The position numbers and the translations under genes were made by a program. A stretch of DNA of 64,000 nucleotides from JANPCX01 sp031431125. GTDB lineage: Bacteria; Pseudomonadota; Gammaproteobacteria; Burkholderiales; Burkholderiaceae_C. Each line of letters opens with the position of its first letter. Position 1 is the first letter of the stretch. The DNA is taken from the NCBI GenBank assembly GCA_031431125.1, contig JANPCX010000041.1, positions 1-64,000 of the forward strand, in the 5' to 3' direction. The notes under the pieces were generated by a model. It searched no databases and was not told the origin of the DNA. It saw only the letters and a list, made by a program, of their open reading frames with translations. This document shows, in pieces, positions 7,936 through 16,209 of this stretch.

Positions 7936-8862
7936 TTGGTAACAAAAAAAATAGCGGTAGCCACGTCTGCCGTTCTCATCGGACTTTCATTTGCCTCGTC
8001 AGCGAACGCTGCGCTTTCATTTGATGTCACCTTCAATGATCCCGGCAATGCATATTCCAGCTATTATTCAAATATTCAGAATAATATCGTTGCAGCCGGA
8101 AATCAGTGGGCTTCGTATTTTAACACGTCGTCAATTAATAGCGTTCTCACCGTAAATGTTGGATTTGCGTCGATTCCAACAGCAAATGGTGGGAGTGCGA
8201 CGACGAGTTTTTATAATACTCAGGGGGGAATTTTTACCTATGAACAAGGGGCTGCTTATGAGCTCCGAACAGGTATTGACCCTAATGGTGCGGTAGCTGA
8301 TATCAATTTTAATATTGGCATCAATGGCTATCTACAGAGTGAGCTTTGGTTTGATCCAACGCCAAATAACCTACTTGATGATATTGTTCCAATTAATCAG
8401 ACTGACGCCCGCTCCGTTTTCTTGCACGAGTTTGGTCATGCGCTTGGTTTTAATGGTTGGCGTGATGGATCGACGGGTTTGTTGCCTGGAAACTATCAGT
8501 CAACGTTCGACTCTTTCACCACCTTGATCAATACCCCGCAGGGCGACACTCTGTTTTTCACTGGACCAGAGGCCCAGGCAGTTTATGGTGGCCTTGTTCC
8601 CTTGAGTTTCGGTAACTATGGGCACGTTGCCAATGGAGATGGGCGTGCTGGATCCAGTTTGATTTCCGATCTCATGAACGGCGTGGTGTTTTTCAGAGGC
8701 ACCCGATACGAGGTGTCTGCTCTGGATCTGGCCATCTTGTCCGACATTGGATTGCCTGTGAACAACGGCCCCTCCGTTGTGCCTGAACCCAGTAGCTATG
8801 CATTGATGTTCGGTGGACTGGGGTTGATGGCCTGGGTTAACCGTCGCCGCCGCAGCCGCTGA
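7936..8862 (+). CDS. PEP-CTERM-anchored zinc metalloprotease-like protein
   Basis: The 308-residue product has a signal peptide (KKIAVATSAVLIGLSFASSANA), a metzincin-like zinc site FLHEFGHALGFNGWRD (HExxHxxGFxxxxD) near residue 160, and a C-terminal sorting tag: VVPEPSS, a hydrophobic helix, then RRRRSR. PEP-CTERM tags are processed by an exosortase, which is not in this window. The TTG at 7936 is chosen because AGGGAGA lies five bases upstream and the signal peptide starts there; a start at 7888 would bury it. The first two thirds are visibly AT-rich with unusual codons, suggesting acquisition. An intrinsic terminator follows at 8908. Confidence 0.85.
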   Translation: MVTKKIAVATSAVLIGLSFASSANAALSFDVTFNDPGNAYSSYYSNIQNNIVAAGNQWASYFNTSSINSVLTVNVGFASIPTANGGSATTSFYNTQGGIFTYEQGAAYELRTGIDPNGAVADINFNIGINGYLQSELWFDPTPNNLLDDIVPINQTDARSVFLHEFGHALGFNGWRDGSTGLLPGNYQSTFDSFTTLINTPQGDTLFFTGPEAQAVYGGLVPLSFGNYGHVANGDGRAGSSLISDLMNGVVFFRGTRYEVSALDLAILSDIGLPVNNGPSVVPEPSSYALMFGGLGLMAWVNRRRRSR

Positions 8863-8907
8863 ACTCTATACGGCTCGGTCAAGCCGTTAGCGGTCAGGTA
8901 GACAACC

Positions 8908-8940
8908 GCCCATCCCTGTCTTGCAGGGGTGGGCTTTTTT
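8908..8940 (+). terminator. Intrinsic terminator of the PEP-CTERM metalloprotease gene
   Basis: GCCCATCCCT (8908-8917) pairs with AGGGGTGGGC (8925-8934) around a 7-base loop and is followed directly by six T. The group II intron starts immediately after the T-run. Confidence 0.85.
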
Positions 8941-10617
8941 CATGGGCGCCCAGCTTGGGCGCACTCCTGTGGGTGCAAGTCCCGCCACGAGCTGGTCACA
9001 GCGAGTGAAGTGAAGCGCAACTGCATGAGGGTGACCGAGTGTGGGAAGGAAGCGCGGAGCGTAAATCGTGAGCCGATGGACAAGAACCGCATAGAAGGCG
9101 TTGCCAAGCAAGGCGAGCGGGCATGAAACCGCAAAGCTTTTGTGACCAAGGCTTCGGTGGCGTAAATGCGGCGGTTGTGCGATGAAGGAGTGCGACTCTT
9201 ACCTGGGGAGATCTCGCCTCGTTTCTGAAAGGAAGACGGCGTGGCCGGAGCGAGAAGTCAGCAAAGGTCGTAGTAGCCGTGTAGCGGGGCCGCCAAGGCC
9301 ACAAGCGACAGGCGAAGGACCGAACGAGAGTGAGTGAGTCGAGGACATGGGGATGTCAAAGGCCATGCGTCAGATGCTGGAGCAATCCGGGCGGGCGGGG
9401 GTAGCACGCGGTGAAGCTGCGTGCGAGCCCACCAGCGACGAAGCCAGCGGCCCGCCCCATGAGCACCCGGACACAGGGTTGGCAAAGCAAAAGGCAGGCA
9501 CCGGCGGCTTGTTGGAGGCGGCGCTGACGAGACAGAACCTGCAAACCGCATGGAAGAGGGTCAAAGCCAACAAAGGCGCAGCCGGGGTCGATGGGCTCGA
9601 TATCGAGCAAACCGCCCAATGGATGTGCACACACTGGCCCGATACCCGCCAAGCGCTGCTGGCAGGCTGCTACCGGCCCAGTCCGGTACGCTTTGGTGTG
9701 ATTCCCAAGTCCGATGGGAGCCAGCGGGAGCTGGGCATTCCCACGGTGCTGGATCGTTTGATCCAGCAAGCTACTCTGCAAGTGCTGCAACCGCTGATCG
9801 ATCCCACCTTCAGCGAACACAGCCACGGGTTTCGTCCCGGCAGGCGAGCCCATGATGCGGTCAAGGCTGCCCGGGGTTACGTCCAATCGGGCAAACGTGT
9901 GGTGGTGGACGTCGACCTGGCCAAGTTCTTCGACTGGGTCAACCACGACATTCTGATCGACAGGCTGCAAAGACGCATCGAGGCTGCTAGCGTGATCCGG
10001 CTGATTCGGGCGTATTTGAACGCAGGGATCATGGACGGCGGGGTGGTGAGCAAGCAGGATCAGGGCACGCCGCAAGGCGGGCCACTGATCCCATTGCTGG
10101 CCAACGTGCTGCTCGACGAGGTGGACAAAGCGCTGGAGGTGCGAGGCTACAGCTTCGCCCGCTACGCTGACGACTGCAACGTGTATGTGGGCAGCAAGAA
10201 GGCTGGGCAGCGGGTGATGGCGTACCTCAGGAAGCAGTACGCGGGCTTGAAGCTTCAAATCAACGAAGCCAAGAGTGCGGTGGCGAGCGCCTTTAGGCGC
10301 AAATTCCTGGGGTATGAGCTGTGGGTGGCCAAAGGCAAAGAAGTCAAATGTGCCGTGGCCCACAAGGCCAAGGTTATCTACCGGAAACTCAAGGCACTGG
10401 GAGCGAAACAGAACGTGGCAAAGCGGGTGGCAGGCAACAGCCGCTGCTGGTGGCGCAACAGTGACGGATTGCTCAAGACGGTGTTGACCGTTGCGTACTT
10501 CGATCGGTTGGGGGTACCCAGGCTGTCATGACCTCAAACTCTCGAACCGCCTGGTGCGCACCCGCATGCCAGGTGGTGTGGCAGGGGCGCCTCCGACAAT
10601 GGAGGCCCCCTATGCCG
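8941..10617 (+). mobile_element. Group II intron, class C-like, complete
   Basis: The 5' part (from about 8941) contains the ribozyme segment TGTGGGTGCAAGTCCCGCC and a long structured leader typical of bacterial group II introns. An intact reverse transcriptase/maturase follows. Domain V is seen just after its stop, beginning GAACCGCCTGGTGCG at 10544, and a domain VI-like hairpin (GCGCCTCC/GGAGGCCCC) ends near 10617. Insertion directly behind an intrinsic terminator, and an encoded protein ending DRLGVPRLS without an endonuclease domain, are hallmarks of class C. Exact boundaries are uncertain by a few bases. Confidence 0.85.
9347..10531 (+). CDS. ltrA: Group II intron reverse transcriptase/maturase
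   Basis: The 394-residue intron-encoded protein assists splicing and copies the intron RNA into DNA. It shows reverse transcriptase blocks in order: AWKRVKANKGAAGVDG, KSDGSQRELGIPTVLDR, HGFRPGRRAHDA, VDVDLAKFFDWVNHD, QGTPQGGPL and the catalytic FARYADDCNV, then the maturase X domain ending NSRCWWRNSDGLL..DRLGVPRLS. No HNH endonuclease domain follows, as expected for class C. Active-site aspartates are intact, so it may be functional. One oddity is GGPLIPLLAN where the family normally has PLSPLLAN. An in-frame second ATG at 9353 is an alternative start. Confidence 0.93.
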   Translation: MGMSKAMRQMLEQSGRAGVARGEAACEPTSDEASGPPHEHPDTGLAKQKAGTGGLLEAALTRQNLQTAWKRVKANKGAAGVDGLDIEQTAQWMCTHWPDTRQALLAGCYRPSPVRFGVIPKSDGSQRELGIPTVLDRLIQQATLQVLQPLIDPTFSEHSHGFRPGRRAHDAVKAARGYVQSGKRVVVDVDLAKFFDWVNHDILIDRLQRRIEAASVIRLIRAYLNAGIMDGGVVSKQDQGTPQGGPLIPLLANVLLDEVDKALEVRGYSFARYADDCNVYVGSKKAGQRVMAYLRKQYAGLKLQINEAKSAVASAFRRKFLGYELWVAKGKEVKCAVAHKAKVIYRKLKALGAKQNVAKRVAGNSRCWWRNSDGLLKTVLTVAYFDRLGVPRLS

Positions 10618-10984
10618 GTGCCCTTGCCGATACAAGCGCCCCTAGGAGCTCGTGGCTGCCAATAGGGCTGCGATTCTCAACTGGCCAAAATCATGCGGGT
10701 TAGGACTGCCTGGTGCGATTCAGAATTCGTATTGGTTTTGGTTTGTCATTGCGAGGATTGTGCGAACGTGCATGGTGGCGGCCGGGAAACCAGCGCTAGG
10801 TCAACCTCGCGACAAAACAGTGTTGTCTGTCTTTTGGGGTTTGCCCTGCTTCTGGTCGGGTGCACGCGGTTCTATAGTCAAGCAAGAAAACGAACGGTCG
10901 TTCTTTTCTTGCTGTGGGCGGCGTTGATCGCTTGTCCTTGGCGCCAAAAACCAATCACGCTGCACTCCACAAGAAGGGGACTCC
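10618..10984. other. Non-coding stretch between intron and SGNH lipoprotein gene
   Basis: No convincing gene is present. It carries a 33-base inverted repeat at 10881-10913, listed separately. It probably holds the promoter of the downstream SGNH gene, but no clear -35/-10 pair stands out. Confidence 0.5.
10881..10913. promoter_or_regulatory. 33-base inverted repeat, possible TetR-type operator
   Basis: AGCAAGAAAA (10881-10890) pairs with TTTTCTTGCT (10904-10913), and inside it GAACG pairs with CGTTC around GT, with a single unpaired C. The core AACGAACGGTCGTTC resembles operators of TetR-family regulators of lipid or esterase genes. It lies 72 bases before the SGNH gene. A transcript hairpin is an alternative role. 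Confidence 0.45.
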
Positions 10985-12166
10985 ATGAAACTGATTCGTA
11001 CCTGGACGGCCGTTGCCGTTGCTTCAGCACTTTTGGCCGCATGCGGCGGCGGTGGCTCCGACACCCCAGACACTGTGGCCCCAGCAGGGGCACCGACCAC
11101 CAAAGGCAACTTTGTATCGGTGGTCTCTTTCGGTGACAGCTTGAGTGACGCCGGAGCCTACACACCGGCCACGTCAGCCACCGGCAACGGACAAGCGCCA
11201 TTCATCGGTGGACGTTTCACCACCAATGCGACGGGTTCGACGGTGTGGGTGGAAAACCTGGCCACATCGCTGGGTTTGGTCATCACACCCCATGAAGTAG
11301 GTTTTGCTGGCGCATCGGCCAAATGCCCGGCGGCTGCCAATCCGGCGCTGGCCAATTCTTGTACCGCCTACGGCATGGGCGGGTCGCGGGTGACCGACCC
11401 CAGCGGCATTGGCAAATCGGGCGGCGCGTTGACCGTGCCAGTGAAAACGCAAATCGCCAACCATTTGACGCGTTTCGGAAACTTCAAGGGCACGGAGTTG
11501 GTACTGGTTTTGGCGGGTGCCAACGATGTGCTCACGCAGTTCGGTGTGTTTGCCGCCAAAGCCACGCAAAATGGAATCGATGTGGCCGCAGGGCGCTTGA
11601 CACAAGCGCAAGCCGATGCCGCCAACCAGGCCAACGCGTTTGCGGCACAGGGCGAAGTGAAGAAGGCGGCCCAGGAGCTGGCGGGTTATGTCCGTACGGA
11701 AATGCTGGCCAAAGGTGCGAAGTACGTGGCGGTCGTTACTGTCCCCGACTTGGCTGCCACGCCATTTGGCGCATCGGTGCCTGCGTCGGCGCGGCCACAG
11801 TTGACCGCCATGGTGGATGTGTTGAACCTCTGGATCAAAGACGGCTTGAACGGTCAACCGGTGGGCGTCATCGACGCCAACGGCATCTTCAAGAACATCA
11901 CCGCCAACCCGACAAGCTTTGGCATCACCAACATCACCTCGCGGGCTTGTGACGTGGCCAAGATTCAAGCCATTACCGCGGGGGCTGTGACCGATGGTAC
12001 TTCCTTGTTCTGCAACAGCACGGCTGGCGCGCCGTTCAACGGATTGGCCACCGACGCCAGCGCCACCACATGGTTCTTCGCCGATGGTGTCCACCCGACC
12101 ACTGGCGGGCACAAGGTGTTTACCGATGAAGCGGTGAAGGTGTTGCGCGCACTGGGTTGGATCTGA
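10985..12166 (+). CDS. SGNH/GDSL-family hydrolase, lipoprotein
   Basis: The 393-residue product has a lipoprotein signal with lipobox LLAAC followed by GGGGSD, placing it at the cell envelope. The SGNH catalytic blocks are complete: SFGDSLSDAG (Ser nucleophile) near residue 46, GMGGSR (Gly), AGANDV (Asn) and DGVHPTTGGH (Asp and His) near the C-terminus. It is therefore a probable esterase or lipase, substrate unknown. It is a paralogue of the serine-less protein at 6808. A strong terminator follows at 12185, and a large palindrome precedes it. Confidence 0.88.
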   Translation: MKLIRTWTAVAVASALLAACGGGGSDTPDTVAPAGAPTTKGNFVSVVSFGDSLSDAGAYTPATSATGNGQAPFIGGRFTTNATGSTVWVENLATSLGLVITPHEVGFAGASAKCPAAANPALANSCTAYGMGGSRVTDPSGIGKSGGALTVPVKTQIANHLTRFGNFKGTELVLVLAGANDVLTQFGVFAAKATQNGIDVAAGRLTQAQADAANQANAFAAQGEVKKAAQELAGYVRTEMLAKGAKYVAVVTVPDLAATPFGASVPASARPQLTAMVDVLNLWIKDGLNGQPVGVIDANGIFKNITANPTSFGITNITSRACDVAKIQAITAGAVTDGTSLFCNSTAGAPFNGLATDASATTWFFADGVHPTTGGHKVFTDEAVKVLRALGWI

Positions 12167-12184
12167 GCTGATTTGACCTTTGAG

Positions 12185-12225
12185 GGCCCAGGTACTTCAT
12201 CAAGTACCTGGGCCTTTGGTTTTTG
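12185..12225 (+). terminator. Intrinsic terminator after the SGNH hydrolase gene
   Basis: GGCCCAGGTACTT (12185-12197) and AAGTACCTGGGCC (12202-12214) form a perfect 13-bp stem with a 4-base loop, followed by TTTGGTTTTT. Confidence 0.9.
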
Positions 12226-12289
12226 TAGATCCTGTGGCTGTCTCTTTGCGCAGCACCCCGAGGTTCAGGCGCAGAAGGTTGGTTTTGCC

Positions 12290-12568
12290 TTACTTCGGCG
12301 GTCGCGGGCTGATGAGCAATTTCATCAACAAGATGCTGATTGCCAACAGCAGCGTCACGAAGTTCGCCACCACAATGGGCCATGCCTGCAGCGCCCAGCC
12401 GTAGGCCAGCCACAGTGCAATGCCCACGGTGAACACGCTGTACATGCTCAGCGAGATGCCGCTGACATCGCGGCTTCGAAAAGTGAGCCAGGCCTGCGGT
12501 ACGAAGGCAGCTGTTGTCAGCGTCGCGGCTGCGTAACCGAGCCATTCGGTCCAGGCCGGCGTGCTCAT
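12290..12568 (-). CDS. SemiSWEET-family membrane transporter
   Basis: A 92-residue protein with three predicted membrane helices and the PQ-loop signature: WLGYAAATLTTAAFVPQAWLTF, then SGISLSMYSVFTVGIALWLAYG and a third helix. SemiSWEETs dimerise to move sugars or small metabolites. The ATG at 12568 overlaps the dacB stop (ATGA), so it is the distal gene of a dacB operon. A longer upstream frame would run through dacB sequence and is rejected. Substrate is not predictable. Confidence 0.85.
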   Translation of the reverse strand: MSTPAWTEWLGYAAATLTTAAFVPQAWLTFRSRDVSGISLSMYSVFTVGIALWLAYGWALQAWPIVVANFVTLLLAISILLMKLLISPRPPK

Positions 12569-14040
12569 CGGTTCTCTTGCCCCGTGGCGCCGTTGGGGTT
12601 GGCGGCCCAGTGCACCAAGGCATCCAGGGCAGGTCGGGCGGCATTGGCGTTGGGGTGGTTGATGATGCCCACCAGGACGAAACGCTGCCCGTTGGGAGCG
12701 AGCACGTAACCGGCGATGCCCGCCACGTCCCGCAGCGAACCGGTTTTGAGGTGGGTGCGGCCGGTGGCAGATTTGCTTCTGCGCAGCGTGCCGTCCACAC
12801 CACCTATTGGCAAGGAGCTGACGAGCTCTGGCATGGTGGGGCTGTTCCAAGTTCGGCGCAGCAGTTGCGCCAGCAGTTGCGCAGTGACGCGGTTGTTGCG
12901 CGACAACCCAGAACCGTTGTCCACCACCAGCGAGCGACCGGCCTCGCCCACTTGTTCTTGCACCCAGGCCTTGAGCACCTCACGCGATGCTTCCAGCCCG
13001 GCGGGGCTGCGCTGCTGAGCAGCCAGGGTGAAGAAGAGCTGCTGCGCCATCACGTTGTTGCTGTACTTGTTGATGTCGCGGATGACCTCAGACACCGCAG
13101 GCGAAGCGAACTCAAATGTGGGCGCGGTGTTCGGCGCATTGCCGTCCCGTACCACACCCGTGAGTTTCCCGCCCAAGTTTTGCCACAGACCCAACACCGC
13201 GCGCTCGTTGTAACTTTTGGCGTCGGTGTAGGCCACGGGCCAAAACTTTTCGCCGCAACTGCTGGGGTAGCTGCCGCCCAAGCGCCATTGGCTGGCGCTA
13301 GAGAAGTCCGCTTTCAGGCCACCACGCCAGTCACCACAAGCGGCCGTGCTCAAAGGCAGGCTGGCGGGTAGGCTGTGGCCTGCCAAGGGCAAATCGGGGC
13401 TGACCCAGGCCACGCCGCGTGCCGCATCGGGCGTGAAGGTCATCACCATGGCTTTGTAGTTGATCAACAAGGCATCAGCCGACGCGTTGTAGGGCCGCAG
13501 CGGTTCACCATCGAAGTCGGCTGGGTTTTGCTCGGGCACCACAAAGGCGCTGCGATCCAGCACGATGTCGCCGCGTATCTCTCGCACACCCAGTTGCTGA
13601 ACACGGCGTAGCAGCAACCACAGCCGCTCCACCACCAGCTTAGGATCGCCACTGCCTTTGATGACCAGATTACCCTCCAGCACGCCATTGGGCTGCACCG
13701 TGCCGGTCAACCACACGGGTGTATTCCATGTCCATGCGGGGCCCAGCAAATCGAGGGCTGCCGTGGTGGTCAGCAGTTTCATCAGTGAAGCGGGGTTGAC
13801 CGGCGTTTGGTTTTGCCAGGACAAACGAGGCTGCGAGGCGCCCAAATCGTGCACCACCGCCACCATGGCTTCTTTGGGTACCTGGGCGCGCTGCAGGGCG
13901 GATTCAACGGCAGCGGGCAGGTTGAGTTGCTGCGCCATGCACGGGCAGCATGCCAACAATGCCAAGGTGGTCGCAATCAGGCAGGTGCGACTGGCCGAGT
14001 AGGGGCCACGGAGCGAGTAGAAATTCATAAGCAAGATCAT
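12565..14040 (-). CDS. dacB: D-alanyl-D-alanine carboxypeptidase/endopeptidase (PBP4)
   Basis: Periplasmic class C penicillin-binding protein that trims or cleaves peptidoglycan cross-links. After a signal peptide (IATTLALLACCPCMA), the three active-site motifs are present: SxxK in NPASLMKL near residue 85, SxN in KYSNNVMAQ, and KTG in HLKTGSLRD. The spacing, with a large insert between SxxK and SxN, and the 491-residue length fit PBP4. The ATG at 14040 is used; ATG four codons later is equally possible. It is coupled to the SemiSWEET gene and divergent from tsaB. Confidence 0.93.
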   Translation of the reverse strand: MILLMNFYSLRGPYSASRTCLIATTLALLACCPCMAQQLNLPAAVESALQRAQVPKEAMVAVVHDLGASQPRLSWQNQTPVNPASLMKLLTTTAALDLLGPAWTWNTPVWLTGTVQPNGVLEGNLVIKGSGDPKLVVERLWLLLRRVQQLGVREIRGDIVLDRSAFVVPEQNPADFDGEPLRPYNASADALLINYKAMVMTFTPDAARGVAWVSPDLPLAGHSLPASLPLSTAACGDWRGGLKADFSSASQWRLGGSYPSSCGEKFWPVAYTDAKSYNERAVLGLWQNLGGKLTGVVRDGNAPNTAPTFEFASPAVSEVIRDINKYSNNVMAQQLFFTLAAQQRSPAGLEASREVLKAWVQEQVGEAGRSLVVDNGSGLSRNNRVTAQLLAQLLRRTWNSPTMPELVSSLPIGGVDGTLRRSKSATGRTHLKTGSLRDVAGIAGYVLAPNGQRFVLVGIINHPNANAARPALDALVHWAANPNGATGQENR

Positions 14041-14138
14041 CGCACGCGAACAAGCACCGCCACAGCGGTGGCCAGCGCTTGTCCGCGGGTGCGGGCGATA
14101 AACTCAACCCTTCCTTCCCTGTCACCCACGATTGCGAT

Positions 14139-14906
14139 ATGAGCTGCTTGTTGGCCTTTGATACCTCGACCCAAACCATGAGCGTGGCGCTCTGGATGCG
14201 CGGGGAAGTGTTGGCATTCGACGGGGAAGGCGGCGCGGCCGCCTCTACGCATCTGATTGCCAAGACCCAAAGCTTGTTGGCGCAGGCGGGTATCGGTTTG
14301 AGTGCCCTGGATGCGATCGCATTTGGCCGCGGCCCTGGTGCCTTCACCGGTTTGCGCACCGCTTGTGCGGTCGCGCAAGGCCTGGCTCTGGGGGCGGACA
14401 AACCGGTGTTGGCCTTGGATTCACTGTTGGTCGTTGCCCAAGACGCTTGTCTATCGCAGGGGGCTTTGGCGCAACACAATGAACACCCGATCTGGGTGGT
14501 GAACGATGCCCGCATGGGTGAGGTCTACGCCGGGCAATACGGTTGGACGCTGGCCACAAAAGAGTGGCGGCAAATCACCGCCCCCTTGCTCAGCCGACCC
14601 GATGTGCTGTGCGCGCTTTGGACCAACAACCCACCCTGTGCCATCGCCGGAAATGCCCTGACGGCGCTGGCAACCGAGTTCGCGCAGGCATTCACACCAT
14701 CGCCGCAGTTGCAGACGGTTCCGCAGTTCCCTCAAGCCCAAGTGCGCGCTCAAGCGCTGGCACTATTGGCCGAGCAGGCGTGGAAGCGCGGTGAGGCGAT
14801 GGATGTGGCGCTCGCACTTCCTCTTTACGTGAGGGACAAAGTGGCGCAAACCACCGCCGAACGACAAGCGGCACAGTCGACCACCAGGGAGGAGCGCATC
14901 ACATGA
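14139..14906 (+). CDS. tsaB: tRNA t6A biosynthesis protein TsaB
   Basis: TsaB scaffolds the TsaBDE complex that transfers threonylcarbamoyl to A37 of tRNA. The 255-residue product begins MSCLLAFDTSTQTMSVALW (actin-like ATPase fold) and contains the hallmark FGRGPGAFTGLRTACA. The start at 14139 is chosen because the 20 codons upstream are not conserved and the fold begins there. It overlaps rimI by four bases (ATGA), forming the familiar tsaB-rimI-udg run. Confidence 0.94.
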   Translation: MSCLLAFDTSTQTMSVALWMRGEVLAFDGEGGAAASTHLIAKTQSLLAQAGIGLSALDAIAFGRGPGAFTGLRTACAVAQGLALGADKPVLALDSLLVVAQDACLSQGALAQHNEHPIWVVNDARMGEVYAGQYGWTLATKEWRQITAPLLSRPDVLCALWTNNPPCAIAGNALTALATEFAQAFTPSPQLQTVPQFPQAQVRAQALALLAEQAWKRGEAMDVALALPLYVRDKVAQTTAERQAAQSTTREERIT

Positions 14907-15406
14907 ATGCCTTGCTGCGCCCCGCGGCGACTGATGGTCATCGCCTGGTTCCCATGACCACTGCATCGTTGGATGCAGTGGTCGAGATTGAGCAGCGCGC
15001 TTACGCCTTCCCGTGGACTCGCGGCAACTTCATTGACTCGCTGGCGGCGGGATACACCGCACAGCTGTTGATCAACGAACAGCAGCAGCTCCTGGGTTAT
15101 TTCGTGGCCATGGAGGGTGTGGATGAAATGCACCTGCTCAACATCACCATAGACCCCCGCTTTCAAGGACGCGGTCACGCATCGACGCTCTACCGCGCCT
15201 TGCACGCCCACTCGCTTGACCTGGGCGCGCACAAGCTGTGGCTTGAAGTGCGGCAGAGCAACCTGCATGCGCAGCAGATTTATCGGCACTTCGGATTTGA
15301 GCCTGTCGGCGTGCGCAAAGGGTATTACCCCGCAGACTTGGGTCAAAGAGAAGACGCCGTGGTGATGGGATTGCAGCTGTTTCGCGCAGACCGAGGTTTG
15401 CCATGA
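14903..15406 (+). CDS. rimI: Ribosomal protein S18-alanine N-acetyltransferase
   Basis: GNAT-family acetyltransferase of 167 residues. It shows EIEQRAYAFPWTRGNF, the beta-4/acetyl-CoA loop DPRFQGRGHAS and the C-terminal IYRHFGFEPVGVRKGYYP typical of RimI. It acetylates the N-terminus of ribosomal protein S18. It starts within the tsaB stop codon and overlaps the next gene by four bases, so the three genes are translationally coupled. Confidence 0.92.
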   Translation: MNALLRPAATDGHRLVPMTTASLDAVVEIEQRAYAFPWTRGNFIDSLAAGYTAQLLINEQQQLLGYFVAMEGVDEMHLLNITIDPRFQGRGHASTLYRALHAHSLDLGAHKLWLEVRQSNLHAQQIYRHFGFEPVGVRKGYYPADLGQREDAVVMGLQLFRADRGLP

Positions 15407-16179
15407 GTTGGACGCCACGACAACGCGCCATGCTCGCCGAGATGGGCACTCCCCTGTGGTTTGCACCAGCGGCCGCGGCCGAGCCAATGACGCTTGCATC
15501 ACCCCCTCTTCCAAAAAGCACGACTCAGCGTGTATCGGCGGTGCCCGAAGCACTCGGCCCTGCGGGCACAGCGACCTCACGCTCACCTGGTGTTGCCACC
15601 ATGGACTGGCCCGCCTTGCGTGCGGCGGTTGCGGATTGCCGGGCTTGTGGCCTTTGTGAAAGCCGCACTCAAACGGTGTTCGGTGTGGGGCACCTGCAGG
15701 CGCATTGGATGATTGTTGGTGAAGCACCGGGTGAGCAAGAAGACCTCCAAGGGGAACCGTTTGTCGGCAAGTCGGGCCAGTTGCTGGACAACATGTTGCG
15801 CGCTTTGGGTTTGTCCCGCCCAACCCCAGGTGACCTGGATGATCCCGCCAAACAGGTGTTCATCGCCAACACCTTGAAGTGCCGTCCACCTGGCAACCGC
15901 AATCCACTGCCCCAAGAGCTGAGCGAGTGCGAGCCCTATTTGGTGCGCCAGATCGAACTGGTGCATCCCAAAATCATTCTCGCGATGGGTCGCTTTGCCG
16001 TACAAAGCCTCTTGCGTACCACCGAGCCCATCGGCAAACTCCGTGGACGCGTCCATCAGTTCCAGGGTGTGCCGCTGATCGTGACCTACCACCCCGCCTA
16101 TCTTTTGCGCAATTTGGAAGATAAAGCCAAGGCTTGGGATGATTTGTGCCTGGCCCGTATCACCCACGAGGGGGTATGA
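15403..16179 (+). CDS. Uracil-DNA glycosylase, family 4 (Fe-S)
   Basis: DNA repair enzyme that removes uracil. After an unconserved linker of about 65 residues, the domain starts with CRACGLCESR (two cluster cysteines), followed by the active-site motif VGEAPGEQEDLQGEPF, KCRPPGNRNP, a further cysteine in SECEPYL, and the C-terminal VTYHPAYLLR. Four cysteines for a [4Fe-4S] cluster are present, as in family 4 enzymes. The ATG overlaps rimI. The long Ala/Pro/Ser-rich N-terminal extension is common in beta-proteobacterial members. Confidence 0.92.
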   Translation: MSWTPRQRAMLAEMGTPLWFAPAAAAEPMTLASPPLPKSTTQRVSAVPEALGPAGTATSRSPGVATMDWPALRAAVADCRACGLCESRTQTVFGVGHLQAHWMIVGEAPGEQEDLQGEPFVGKSGQLLDNMLRALGLSRPTPGDLDDPAKQVFIANTLKCRPPGNRNPLPQELSECEPYLVRQIELVHPKIILAMGRFAVQSLLRTTEPIGKLRGRVHQFQGVPLIVTYHPAYLLRNLEDKAKAWDDLCLARITHEGV

Positions 16180-16209
16180 AGCGCGGGCTCCTGTGTGTAA
16201 TCTCACAAC

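Noticed and set aside
10693..11136. Plus-strand frame with a lipobox-like LLLVGC between the intron and the SGNH gene
   Set aside because: It runs 150 bases into the SGNH gene out of frame, contains the palindrome, has no RBS and no conserved domain; the lipobox-like string is probably chance.
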